Shown here: positions 16,390-24,527 of the stretch, piece by piece | Position numbering within the stretch: position 1 is the stretch's first letter | Layout: every line of letters begins with the position of its first letter | Assembly: GCF_032911445.1 (NCBI RefSeq) | Contig: NZ_JAWJEJ010000001.1 | Location: 434,001-498,000, forward strand | DNA: 64,000 nt | DNA from: Sphingomonas sp. HF-S4 | GTDB lineage: Bacteria > Pseudomonadota > Alphaproteobacteria > Sphingomonadales > Sphingomonadaceae | Reading direction: 5' to 3' | Notes under the pieces: model-generated | Told to the model about the DNA's origin: nothing | What the model saw: the letters and a program-made list of their open reading frames with translations, nothing else | The model's database searches: none | Position numbers and translations under genes: made by a program

Positions 16390-19149
16390 TCAGAACCGCG
16401 CGCGCACGCCGCCGTAGAAGCGCCGGCCATAGGTCTCGATGATCGTGCGGCGATAGATGCTGTTGGCATTCTCCGCGCGAACCGCGTTGGTCAGGTTCAC
16501 GCCTTCGAAGAACAGCGACACGTTCTTGTTGAGGTTCACGCCCGCAGAGGCATCGAGCTGCCCGAAGGCCTCGCCGAACTCGGGATTGTTGCCACGCCCG
16601 CGCGAGGTGATCAGGTATTTGGACCGCCAATTGTACGAAAGGCGCGCATTGAAGGTGTCGTCTTCGTAGAAGCCCGACAGATTGTAGCTGTGCGTCGACA
16701 GCCCCGGGAACGACAATGCCCCGCCGGTGAAGGCGTCGCGATCGGCGTAGCCGGAGTCCTTGGAGTAGGTGTAGTTGGCGATCACGCCGAGATTGCCGAG
16801 CGCGCCGGGCAGGAAATCGAGGACATATTGGCCGCCGACCTCGGCGCCGTTGATCGTCACCTTGCTGTTGCCGTTGACCGGCACGACGACATTGTAGGTC
16901 ACGCCGGTGGTCGGCTCGACATAGGCCTCGCTGCCATTCTGGATGAACGATCCGATCTCCTTGCGGAAATAGGTCGCCGAGACATAGCCGGTGCGGGTCG
17001 GATAGAATTCCAGGCCGAGATCGTACTGGCGCGCGCGATAGGGCTCGAGGCCGGGATTGCCGCGCGATCCGGTGAGGCCGACTGCATCGAGCGCGAAGCG
17101 CGGCGCCAGCTGCGCGGGGGAGGGGCGCGCGAGCACTTCGGTCGCGGTCCCGCGGAGCTGGAGCTTGTTCGGGATCAGCTCGGCCTTGAGGTTCAGCGAA
17201 GGCAGGAACTCGGTGTACTTGCCCTGGAACGACACCGGCGAGACGACCCCGGCGCGAACCTGGAAGCCGTCCGAAGTGGTGCGGGTGTGGACGACACGCG
17301 CGCCGATCACGCCGGTGATCCGCACGCCGCCCTCGATCGCGAAGGCCGCCTGGCCATAGCCGGCGAGATTGTCGTCCTTCACTTCCCAGGTGTCGAGCGG
17401 CACCGAGTTGGTGAACGGATCGGGGATGCCGACCGCATTGGCGACGTCCATGCCGAGGTTGAGCCAGCGCCGGATGCCGCCGTCATAACCGAGATTGCCG
17501 TTGCCGAAGAAGTCGTGGTCGCCGAGCCCGGCATTGGCGCCGACCAGATCGCGGATCTGCTGGGTGAGCTGCGCCGCGGGCACCGTCGAGACGGTCTGGT
17601 TCGCGCTGACGCCGGTGGCGTAGCTGTTGGTGATCGTCTGGCCGTTATAGCCGTTCAAGGTGATCGACTTGTCGTAGAAGCGGCTGTCGGCGGTCAGGAC
17701 GCGCTTCTGGATGCCGGCCTTGAGCGACGTGAAGAAGCCGCCTTCGGGCTTGAACTCGGCGTCGAGCCGGCCGTCATATTCGGTCTGGTCGTTGTAGCGC
17801 GGGCGGCGCAGCACGATCAGCTGGTTGAGCCCGGCAGTGGTGGTCTGGTCGAACGGCAGCGTGATGTTGGGCGCCTGCTGGTCGTTGTCGTAGTCGATCG
17901 TCAGCGACGAGATGCCGAGCGCGCCGGCGGTGGCGTTGATCTCGTTGTTGTACGCGCGCGACTTGGCATAGCCGCCGCGCGCCTGGAGCGTTAGCCGGCC
18001 GATCGTCCAGTCGAACCCGGTCTGGCCGTTGAAGGTGTTGCGGTCCTGGGTGCCGAGGATGTTGCGGTAGCTCACCCCAAGCCCGCCCGGCGCGGCGAGC
18101 GAGCCGATGAAGGTCACGCTGGTCGCGGTGTTGTCCGGCCCGATCGTCGTGCGGGTGCGATCGACGCCGCCGTCGACGACGTTCTGGACGGTGTTGAGCT
18201 GAAGGAACTGGCTGTCCAGCGTCATCCGCGACTTGGTGTAGGTGCCTTCGAGGAAGGCGCGGAAGTCGCTGTCCGGGCGCCATTCGAACACGCCGCTGAC
18301 CGCGCCGCGCTTGGTCGATTCGCGATTGATAACCGGGCGCGGGATGTCGGGGTAGAAATCGCCGATGCCGTCATTGTTCAGGTCGAGCGCTTGCACGCCC
18401 GCGGTTGCGGGATCGCGGTCGATCTGGCGCCAGCCGGTGGTGCGCAGCTGATCGTACCACAGGCTGCGATTCTCGTAGGTCGCCGAGACGAGGATGCCCA
18501 TCGTGTCGTTGTTGAACAGCGTGCTGCCGATCAGCGCGAGCTTGGGGTCGAATTTCTTGGCGAGGGTGCCGTAGATGCCCTGCACCGATCCGGCGATGTA
18601 GGGCACCTTGCTGTCGAACGGCCGCCGGGTGATCACGCGGACGGTGCCGCCCAGGCCGCCTTCGACCATGTCCGCCGTGGCCGACTTGACCACCTCGACG
18701 CGCGAGACGAATTCGACCGGAAGATCGCGGAACTCGACGGCGCGGCCGCTGCCGACCACGGTCGAAAGCGCGGTCTGGCCGTTGATCTCGACGCGGTTGA
18801 GCGAGGGATCGGCGCCGCGGATCGAGACGCTCTGGCCTTCGCCCGCCGCGCGGGTGATCTGCACGCCGGTGACGCGCTGGAGCGCCTCGCCGATATTCTT
18901 GTCGGGGAACTTGCCGATATCCTCGGCGGAGATCGCATCGACCACCTGCGCCGAGTTGCGCTTGACGCTCTGCGCGTCGGCGAGGCTCTGGCGGATGCCG
19001 GTAACGACGATCTCGGCTTCTTCCTGCGGCGCGGCGTCGGCCGTGTCGGCAGGCGCTTCGGTCTGTGCGTGCGCGCCGGTGGAGAAGGCAAGTGCCCAGG
19101 CGAGCGCGGCTGCACCCGTCATCATACCCATGGAACCGTGGCTTCGCAT
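16390..19149 (-). CDS. TonB-dependent outer membrane receptor (Xanthomonas/Caulobacter type)
   Basis: The 919-residue protein has a signal peptide (to about residue 28, ...GAHAQ) and a plug domain with 'EEAEIVVTGIRQSLADA', 'DIGKFPDKNIGEALQRVTGV' and 'SVSIRGADPSLNRVEINGQ', which is the signature of the large TonB-Xanth-Caul receptor class used for carbohydrates. A beta-barrel follows, ending in a C-terminal Phe (GVRARF). It would import oligosaccharides across the outer membrane with TonB energy. It is divergent from the GH106 gene (180 bases between starts), so the two probably share regulation and substrate: a rhamnose-containing glycan is the simplest guess. Confidence 0.92.
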   Translation of the reverse strand: MRSHGSMGMMTGAAALAWALAFSTGAHAQTEAPADTADAAPQEEAEIVVTGIRQSLADAQSVKRNSAQVVDAISAEDIGKFPDKNIGEALQRVTGVQITRAAGEGQSVSIRGADPSLNRVEINGQTALSTVVGSGRAVEFRDLPVEFVSRVEVVKSATADMVEGGLGGTVRVITRRPFDSKVPYIAGSVQGIYGTLAKKFDPKLALIGSTLFNNDTMGILVSATYENRSLWYDQLRTTGWRQIDRDPATAGVQALDLNNDGIGDFYPDIPRPVINRESTKRGAVSGVFEWRPDSDFRAFLEGTYTKSRMTLDSQFLQLNTVQNVVDGGVDRTRTTIGPDNTATSVTFIGSLAAPGGLGVSYRNILGTQDRNTFNGQTGFDWTIGRLTLQARGGYAKSRAYNNEINATAGALGISSLTIDYDNDQQAPNITLPFDQTTTAGLNQLIVLRRPRYNDQTEYDGRLDAEFKPEGGFFTSLKAGIQKRVLTADSRFYDKSITLNGYNGQTITNSYATGVSANQTVSTVPAAQLTQQIRDLVGANAGLGDHDFFGNGNLGYDGGIRRWLNLGMDVANAVGIPDPFTNSVPLDTWEVKDDNLAGYGQAAFAIEGGVRITGVIGARVVHTRTTSDGFQVRAGVVSPVSFQGKYTEFLPSLNLKAELIPNKLQLRGTATEVLARPSPAQLAPRFALDAVGLTGSRGNPGLEPYRARQYDLGLEFYPTRTGYVSATYFRKEIGSFIQNGSEAYVEPTTGVTYNVVVPVNGNSKVTINGAEVGGQYVLDFLPGALGNLGVIANYTYSKDSGYADRDAFTGGALSFPGLSTHSYNLSGFYEDDTFNARLSYNWRSKYLITSRGRGNNPEFGEAFGQLDASAGVNLNKNVSLFFEGVNLTNAVRAENANSIYRRTIIETYGRRFYGGVRARF

Positions 19150-19328
19150 CGACCTCTCCTGCTACTGGCGCCTGCATATGTGCAGTTACGCGGATCGCGG
19201 CGGGATGCCGCTAGCGTGATTGTTACATCATGTGGGATGAACTAGCAATATTTGATATTTCGATGCTAGGTATTGCCAGCGGGAATCGCGCGACTCCGAG
19301 CAGCGCGACCCGGCGGAGAGGAGGCGGC

Positions 19329-21974
19329 ATGACACGCAGGATCGCAGCCGGGCTGGCATTGCTGTGCGTGGCATTGCCGGCACACGGGCAGTCCCGCGCT
19401 GACCCCGAATTCCTATGGGAATCCTTCCTCGCCCCGCCGCCCGAAGCGCGGCCGATGATGCGCTGGTGGTGGTTCGGCCCCGCGGTCGACGAGGCCGAGA
19501 TCGACCGCGAGATCCGCGCGATGAAGGCCGGCGGGTTCGGCGGGTTCGAAGTCCAGCCGGTCTATCCGCTGAGCCCCGACGACCCCGCGACAGGGGTGCG
19601 CAACCGGCCCTGGCTTTCGGATGATTTCCTCGCCGCGCTGCGCCACGCCGCGCGGACCGCGCAGGCCGAGGGCATGCGCATCGATGTCACCGGCGGTAGC
19701 GGCTGGCCGTTCGGCGGCCCGCATGTGCCTGTGACCCAGGCTGCGATGAACATCCGGATGGTCCGCGTGCCCGTGGCGGCGGGCGCTACGGAATTCGTCG
19801 TGCCCGCGCTCGGCCCGGCCGAGGCGTTGGTCTCGGCGAGGATCGGCGCGAAGATACTCGCGATCGACGGCCTTCGCGCGCAGGTAGGGGCGAGCGAAGT
19901 GCCGCGCGAGGCGCTGCTTTTCGTCGCCGGGCGGACCGGGCAGCAGGTCAAGCGCGCCGCGATCGGCGCCGAGGGCTATGTGCTCGATCATCTGGATGGC
20001 GCAGCGGTGGCGCATCATCTCGAGACCGTGGGCGAGCGGCTGCTCTCGGCCTTTGCGGGGATCGCGCCGCCTTATGCCTTCTTCTCGGACAGCCTCGAAT
20101 CCTATGGATCGAGCTGGACCGGCGACTTGCCGGCGCAGTTCGCCCGGCGGCGCGGTTATGACCTGGTGCCGCATCTGCCCGCGCTGTTCCTCGACACCCC
20201 CGAGAGCGCCGCGGTCCGTTTCGACTGGGCGCGCACGCTCGCCGAGCTTACCGGCGAGCGCTATCTCTCGGCGATCGACGCGTGGACGAAGCGGCACGGC
20301 ACGCGCTTCCGCGTCCAGGCCTATGGTACGCCGCCGACCTTCCTATCGGGCAATGGGCGGGTTGCGCTGCCCGAAGGGGAGGGGGCGAACTGGCGCGAAT
20401 TCACTTCGACCCGCTGGGCGACGTCGGGCGCGCATCTCTATGGCAAGCCGGTGGTGTCGTCGGAGGCCTGGACCTGGCTGCACTCGCCGTCCTGGGCGGC
20501 GACGCCGCTCGACATGAAGGTCGAGGCCGATCGCCATTTCCTCCAGGGCGTCAACCAGCTGGTCGGGCATGGCTGGCCCTACAGCCCGCCCGGTGCGGGC
20601 GAGCCGGGATGGGCCTTCTACGCCGCCGCCGCGCTCAGCGACCGCAATCCCTGGTATGGGGCGATGCCGGCGCTGACCCGCTATCTCCAGCGCGCCTCGC
20701 ATCTGCTGCGGCTGGGAGAGCCCGCCAATGCTGTCGCGATCTATCTGCCAACCGAGGACGTGCTCGCCGCGATGCATCCACAAGCAGCGTCGGTGAACGA
20801 CGCGATCGCGCATCGCCTGCCGCACAGCCTGGTGACGCAGGTGCTCGATGCCGGGCATGGCTTCGACTTCGTCGATGCGCAGGCGATCGCGGCGCCGGGC
20901 TTCCGGCATCGGGTGCTGGTGCTGCCGCGGCTCGATCGGATCGATCCGGAGGCCTATGCCGCGATCGAGCGCTGGACGCGCAAGGGCGGCACACTGATCG
21001 CGATCGACCGGCTGCCGAACAGCGCGGGCGGGCTGCGCGACGAAGCCGCCCGTGCGGCGGTGCGCCGGCTGTCGCAGCGGATGCGTGCGACGATCGTCAG
21101 CGAGGGCGACCTTGGGCCCGCTTTGGCGCGCGCGGTGCCGGATGTCGTGCTCGCGGCGCCGGACCCGACGCTAGGATTCGTCCACCGCAAACTACCCGAG
21201 GGCGATCTCTATTTCGTCGCGAACACCGGCAATTTGCCGGTGCAGACGCGTGCGCGCTTCGCCGGCGATCGCGGCACCGGCGCGTGGTGGGACGCGATGA
21301 CCGGCAAGCGCTGGTCAGCGGGCACCGGCGATATCGCGATCGAGCTGGCGCCGTACGAGACGCGCTTCCTGATGTTCGGCGCGGCGGCGCCTGGCAGCGT
21401 CGCGCGGGCTTCGGCGTCCGTCCGCGCGCTCACCGGCGCCTGGCGGGTGCAATTCCCCGGCAGGGACGAGCGGGGGCTGGGGTCGCGGAGACCGTGGGCG
21501 GACGATCCCGACACGCGCTTCTTCTCGGGCACGGCCACCTATCGGCTCCGCTTCGACGCCGCGCCGGCCGCGGGCAGGTGCTTCGCGCTCGATTTCGGTG
21601 TGGGCGTGCCGCGCGCGGAAGCGGCCGGCGGGCGGTCTTCGCGCCCGGTTGCGGCGATCGACGCGCCGATCCGCGATGCGGCGATCGTGCGGCTGAACGG
21701 GCAGGTGGTCGGCACCGTCTTCGCGCCGCCTTACCGTCTCGAGATCGGCAAGGCGCTGCGCCCGGGCGAGAACCTGCTCGAAATCCAGGTATCGAACACG
21801 ATGCTCAACCGGCTCGCGGGGCGCGCGCCGGCCGATTTCCGGTTGCTCACCGCGCGCTATGGCGAGCGTTTCCAGAACCAGGACCAAGGCAAGATCGCCC
21901 CGCAACCCTCTGGGCTGCTGGGACCGGTGAGCCTGGTCGAAGCCGAAGCGTCGGATCGGCCTTGCGGCAGCTAG
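19329..21974 (+). CDS. GH106-type alpha-L-rhamnosidase, exported
   Basis: The 881-residue protein has a signal peptide (about 1-19, ...PAHGQ). The N-terminal catalytic region carries GH106 hallmarks: 'PEARPMMRWWWFGPAVDEAE', 'GGFGGFEVQPVYPL', 'GMRIDVTGGSGWPFGGPHVP', and 'SDSLESYGSSW' further on. A C-terminal beta-sandwich ('GQVVGTVFAPPYRLEIG...NLLEIQVSNTMLNRLAGR', about 800-860) resembles a galactose-binding-like module. GH106 enzymes release terminal alpha-L-rhamnose, for example from rhamnogalacturonans or other plant and microbial glycans. ATG 19329 is preceded by GAGAGGAGG. It is divergent from the receptor gene, as in a glycan-utilisation locus. Confidence 0.85.
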   Translation: MTRRIAAGLALLCVALPAHGQSRADPEFLWESFLAPPPEARPMMRWWWFGPAVDEAEIDREIRAMKAGGFGGFEVQPVYPLSPDDPATGVRNRPWLSDDFLAALRHAARTAQAEGMRIDVTGGSGWPFGGPHVPVTQAAMNIRMVRVPVAAGATEFVVPALGPAEALVSARIGAKILAIDGLRAQVGASEVPREALLFVAGRTGQQVKRAAIGAEGYVLDHLDGAAVAHHLETVGERLLSAFAGIAPPYAFFSDSLESYGSSWTGDLPAQFARRRGYDLVPHLPALFLDTPESAAVRFDWARTLAELTGERYLSAIDAWTKRHGTRFRVQAYGTPPTFLSGNGRVALPEGEGANWREFTSTRWATSGAHLYGKPVVSSEAWTWLHSPSWAATPLDMKVEADRHFLQGVNQLVGHGWPYSPPGAGEPGWAFYAAAALSDRNPWYGAMPALTRYLQRASHLLRLGEPANAVAIYLPTEDVLAAMHPQAASVNDAIAHRLPHSLVTQVLDAGHGFDFVDAQAIAAPGFRHRVLVLPRLDRIDPEAYAAIERWTRKGGTLIAIDRLPNSAGGLRDEAARAAVRRLSQRMRATIVSEGDLGPALARAVPDVVLAAPDPTLGFVHRKLPEGDLYFVANTGNLPVQTRARFAGDRGTGAWWDAMTGKRWSAGTGDIAIELAPYETRFLMFGAAAPGSVARASASVRALTGAWRVQFPGRDERGLGSRRPWADDPDTRFFSGTATYRLRFDAAPAAGRCFALDFGVGVPRAEAAGGRSSRPVAAIDAPIRDAAIVRLNGQVVGTVFAPPYRLEIGKALRPGENLLEIQVSNTMLNRLAGRAPADFRLLTARYGERFQNQDQGKIAPQPSGLLGPVSLVEAEASDRPCGS

Positions 21975-22031
21975 CCCGATGCGCTCGGCCCGAGTGAGGG
22001 GCTGCTGGAGCGAGGCGCGGCAGCCGTGGCG

Positions 22032-23315
22032 CTAGGGCGCGCGCTTGCCCTCGGTGATCCGGGGAAGGAACAGGAAGAAGCCTAGCGCCGAGAGCGTCAG
22101 CGCGGCCGAGAGCAGCGCCATCGGCGCGAGCGTGCTGCCCGTCGCGTCGCGCACCGCGGGGACGGCATTCTGCGCGACGAAGCCGCCGAGATTGCCGACC
22201 GAGTTGATCGCGGCGAGACCGGCGGCGGCGTGCGCGCCGGTCAGCAGCCGCTGGGGCACGCTCCAGAACATCGGCTGGCCCGCGAAGACCGCCGCGGCAG
22301 CGATGCACAGGCAGGCGAACTTCACCACTGCCCCCGGCAGCAACACGCTGCCGAGCAGCGCGGCGGCGGCGATCAGCAGCGGCGCGACGATGTGCCAGCG
22401 GGTGGCGCCGTGCTTCGCGGCGTGGCGGGGCAGTGCCCAGAGGGCGAGCGCGACGCAGATCCAGGGAAGCACGTTGATGACGCCGTTCTGCAAATTGCTG
22501 GCGCCGAAGCCCTTGACGATGGTCGGCAGCCAGTAGCTGAGGCCATAGGCGCCCAGCGGCATGCCGAAATAGAGCGCGGCGAGCAGCAGCACGCGCGGAT
22601 CGAGCAGCGCGCGCCACGCCGATCCTTCGATCGCCTGCTTGGGTTCGGCGGCGAGTTCGGCGGCGAGCCAGGCCTTGTCGGCGTCGCTCAGGAACTTCGC
22701 ATCGGCGGGGTTGCTGGGCAGGGTCATCAGCACCACAGGCACCAGCAGCACCGCGGGCAGGCCGGTGGCGAGGAACACCCATTGCCAGCCGGCGAGCCCG
22801 GCGACGCCGCCCAGTTCGAGCAGCGCGCCGCCGATCAGCGAGCCGACTGCGTTGGCGATCGCGCTGGCGATCATGAACCAGCCGACCATCTGCGCACGCC
22901 GCCGCTGCGGATACCAGAGCGTGAGCACGTAGAGCACGCCGGGGAAGAACCCCGCTTCGGCGACGCCCAGCAGGAAGCGCAGCACGTAGAACATCGTCGC
23001 GTCCTGGGTGAAGCCGAGCCCCAGCGTGATCAGCCCCCAGGTGCCCATGATACGCGCGAACCAGACGCGCGCGCCGACCTTGGCGAGGATCATGTTCGCA
23101 GGCGCCTCGAACAGGAAATAGCCGAGGAAGAACAGGCTGGCGCCCAGGCCATAGGCCGCTTCGGACAGGCCGAGCGCATCGACCATCTCGAGCTTGGCGT
23201 AGGAGACGTTCTGCCGATCGATATAGGCGATCAGGTACATCACGCAGAGCAGCGGCATCAGGCGGCGGCTGATGCGGCCGAGCGTGGCTTCGCCCGGCGC
23301 CTGGTGATCGTGCAT
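22032..23315 (-). CDS. MFS transporter, anion:cation symporter (ACS) family
   Basis: The 427-residue protein has twelve predicted helices. The 'LIAYIDRQNVSYAKLEMV' motif after helix 1 and 'GVAEAGFFPGVLYVLTLWYP' in helix 4 are characteristic of the ACS family (hexuronate, galactonate, tartrate and phthalate transporters). It would import a monosaccharide acid or small organic acid with protons. Its place between GH106 and gluconokinase suggests uptake of a sugar acid released from the glycan, but the substrate is not determined by sequence. Convergent with GH106. Confidence 0.88.
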   Translation of the reverse strand: MHDHQAPGEATLGRISRRLMPLLCVMYLIAYIDRQNVSYAKLEMVDALGLSEAAYGLGASLFFLGYFLFEAPANMILAKVGARVWFARIMGTWGLITLGLGFTQDATMFYVLRFLLGVAEAGFFPGVLYVLTLWYPQRRRAQMVGWFMIASAIANAVGSLIGGALLELGGVAGLAGWQWVFLATGLPAVLLVPVVLMTLPSNPADAKFLSDADKAWLAAELAAEPKQAIEGSAWRALLDPRVLLLAALYFGMPLGAYGLSYWLPTIVKGFGASNLQNGVINVLPWICVALALWALPRHAAKHGATRWHIVAPLLIAAAALLGSVLLPGAVVKFACLCIAAAAVFAGQPMFWSVPQRLLTGAHAAAGLAAINSVGNLGGFVAQNAVPAVRDATGSTLAPMALLSAALTLSALGFFLFLPRITEGKRAP

Positions 23316-23441
23316 CTACGCGCTCCCCTTATGCTCTGTCTTGACGAGTCGCGACCGAGGGTTCTCCGTCAGATCGCCACTCAAATCGTGCGGGCTGCTT
23401 AGCCGCCGCCGGCCGGCATGGCGATCCCAAGGTCGCCCGGA

Positions 23442-23705
23442 TCAGGCGACGAGGCGGAGCTGCTCGGCGGCCATCGCGGCCTGGGTGCGGTTGCGGACGT
23501 TGAGTTTGCGCATCACCGCGGTCATGTGGACCTTGACCGTCGCCTCGGCGATTCCGAGCTGATAGGCGATCTGCTTGTTGAGCAGGCCCGAGCGCACGCA
23601 GCGCAGCACTTCCATCTGGGTGGGGGTGAGCTGGGGCCGGGGGGGCGGCTGGGTCCGGCTCCCCGAATGGCCGAGATCGTCATGCAGATCGGTCACGCCG
23701 TGCAT
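23442..23705 (-). CDS. LuxR/NarL-type HTH regulator without receiver domain
   Basis: The 87-residue protein is little more than a GerE-type DNA-binding domain (about 26-85): 'LTPTQMEVLRCVRSGLLNKQ', 'IAYQLGIAEATVKVHMTAVM' and 'RKLNVRNRTQAA' match the four-helix fold including the recognition helix. No phosphoacceptor or ligand-binding domain is present. ATG 23705 is chosen because AAGGGAGAGG lies just upstream; an ATG at 23732 would add nine residues. A small palindrome (GTCGACTCGAC, 23737-23747) and a LacI-like site lie upstream. It probably regulates the surrounding glycan genes. Confidence 0.85.
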   Translation of the reverse strand: MHGVTDLHDDLGHSGSRTQPPPRPQLTPTQMEVLRCVRSGLLNKQIAYQLGIAEATVKVHMTAVMRKLNVRNRTQAAMAAEQLRLVA

Positions 23706-23766
23706 CCTTGCCTCTCCCTTTAGCCGTTCCATTCGTGTCGACTCGACGGATCGGGCCGCGTGGATA

Positions 23767-23780
23767 CGTTAACGCTACCA
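23767..23780. promoter_or_regulatory. LacI-type operator candidate upstream of luxR-like gene
   Basis: CGTTAACGCTACCA matches the reverse complement of the palindrome at 27583-27596 at 12 of 14 positions, including the central CG. It lies about 60 bases upstream of the luxR-like start. Together the two sites suggest that the locus LacI protein (33755-34792) controls both the second receptor and the LuxR regulator. Confidence 0.5.
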
Positions 23781-23860
23781 TAGGGTGAGTTGTCCGACAG
23801 ATTCAAGCAATATTTCGCGATTGCGCGCAGATTGGGTCAAACCTGTCCAACAAGTTCGAG

Positions 23861-24355
23861 TCAGCCAATGCGTAGCCGCGCGAGAACGTCGCCGAGAAGC
23901 GCCTCCGCGGGCGTTTCGGTCGCGAGGACGAGCGCGTCTTCGTCGGTACTCGGCCGTTCCAGCGTGGCGAGTTGGCTGTCGATCAGGCTGAGCGGCATGA
24001 AATGTCCCGGGCGCGCCGCGAGCCGCTCGAGCAGCCGTTCGCGGCTGTTCTCGAGCAGGACCAGCCGCACCGGCCAACCGATCGTCGCGCGCAGGCGGTC
24101 GCGATAGCTTCGGCGCAACGCCGAGCAGGCGGTCACCGCGGCGCCATGTCCGGAGACCGCCGCGGCGGTGGCGGCGCCGAGCCGGTCGAGCCAGGGCCAG
24201 CGATCGGCGTCGTCGAGCGGTTCGCCGCCGCGCATCTTCGCGATCGCCGCGAGCGAGTGATAGTCGTCGCCCTCGAGGAACGGGCAGTCCAGCGCCGCTG
24301 CGAGCAGCGCCCCGAGCGTCGACTTGCCGCACCCGCTGACCCCCATGACGATCAT
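23861..24355 (-). CDS. Gluconokinase
   Basis: The 164-residue P-loop kinase has 'MIVMGVSGCGKSTLGALLA' (Walker A at residues 5-12), 'FLEGDDYHSLAAIAKMRGGEPLDD' split around the GntK signature (EGDxxH..N/I..KM..G.PL.D), and 'RPGHFMPLSLIDSQLATLE', a block diagnostic for GntK/IdnK. It phosphorylates D-gluconate to 6-phosphogluconate, feeding the Entner-Doudoroff or pentose phosphate route. Start ATG 24355 gives the family length; an in-frame TTG at 24406 would add 17 residues. In this locus it fits a pathway in which a sugar lactone or aldonate is made or imported. Confidence 0.9.
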   Translation of the reverse strand: MIVMGVSGCGKSTLGALLAAALDCPFLEGDDYHSLAAIAKMRGGEPLDDADRWPWLDRLGAATAAAVSGHGAAVTACSALRRSYRDRLRATIGWPVRLVLLENSRERLLERLAARPGHFMPLSLIDSQLATLERPSTDEDALVLATETPAEALLGDVLARLRIG

Positions 24356-24448
24356 GGCGAAGGGGGTGGAAAGGCGGGCGAATGGCGGCAAGCGGCGTCC
24401 TCGCAAGGGGGTTCGGCGCTTCTGGATCGGGGCCGGGAAATTGGAAAC

Positions 24449-24464
24449 TACGACCTTGGTCGCA
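24449..24464. promoter_or_regulatory. Inverted-repeat operator candidate, copy 1
   Basis: TACGAC-CTTG-GTCGCA: two 6-bp arms around a four-base spacer, one mismatch from the perfect copy at 27552-27567. It sits 63 bases before the ATG of the first beta-helix/propeller gene. The shared stretch runs CTACGACCTT-N-GTCG in both places. The compact dyad is a plausible target of the small LuxR-type protein of the locus. Confidence 0.55.
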
Positions 24465-24527
24465 GGTGCCTCGGATCGGGCCGCGGGCTAGCCAGCAAGA
24501 AGCGAATGGCGAAGTCTGGAGGTCCCG

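Noticed and set aside
16330..17994. 554-residue plus-strand frame opposite the first TonB receptor
   Set aside because: Shadow of a receptor with intact plug and barrel; no start signals or domain.
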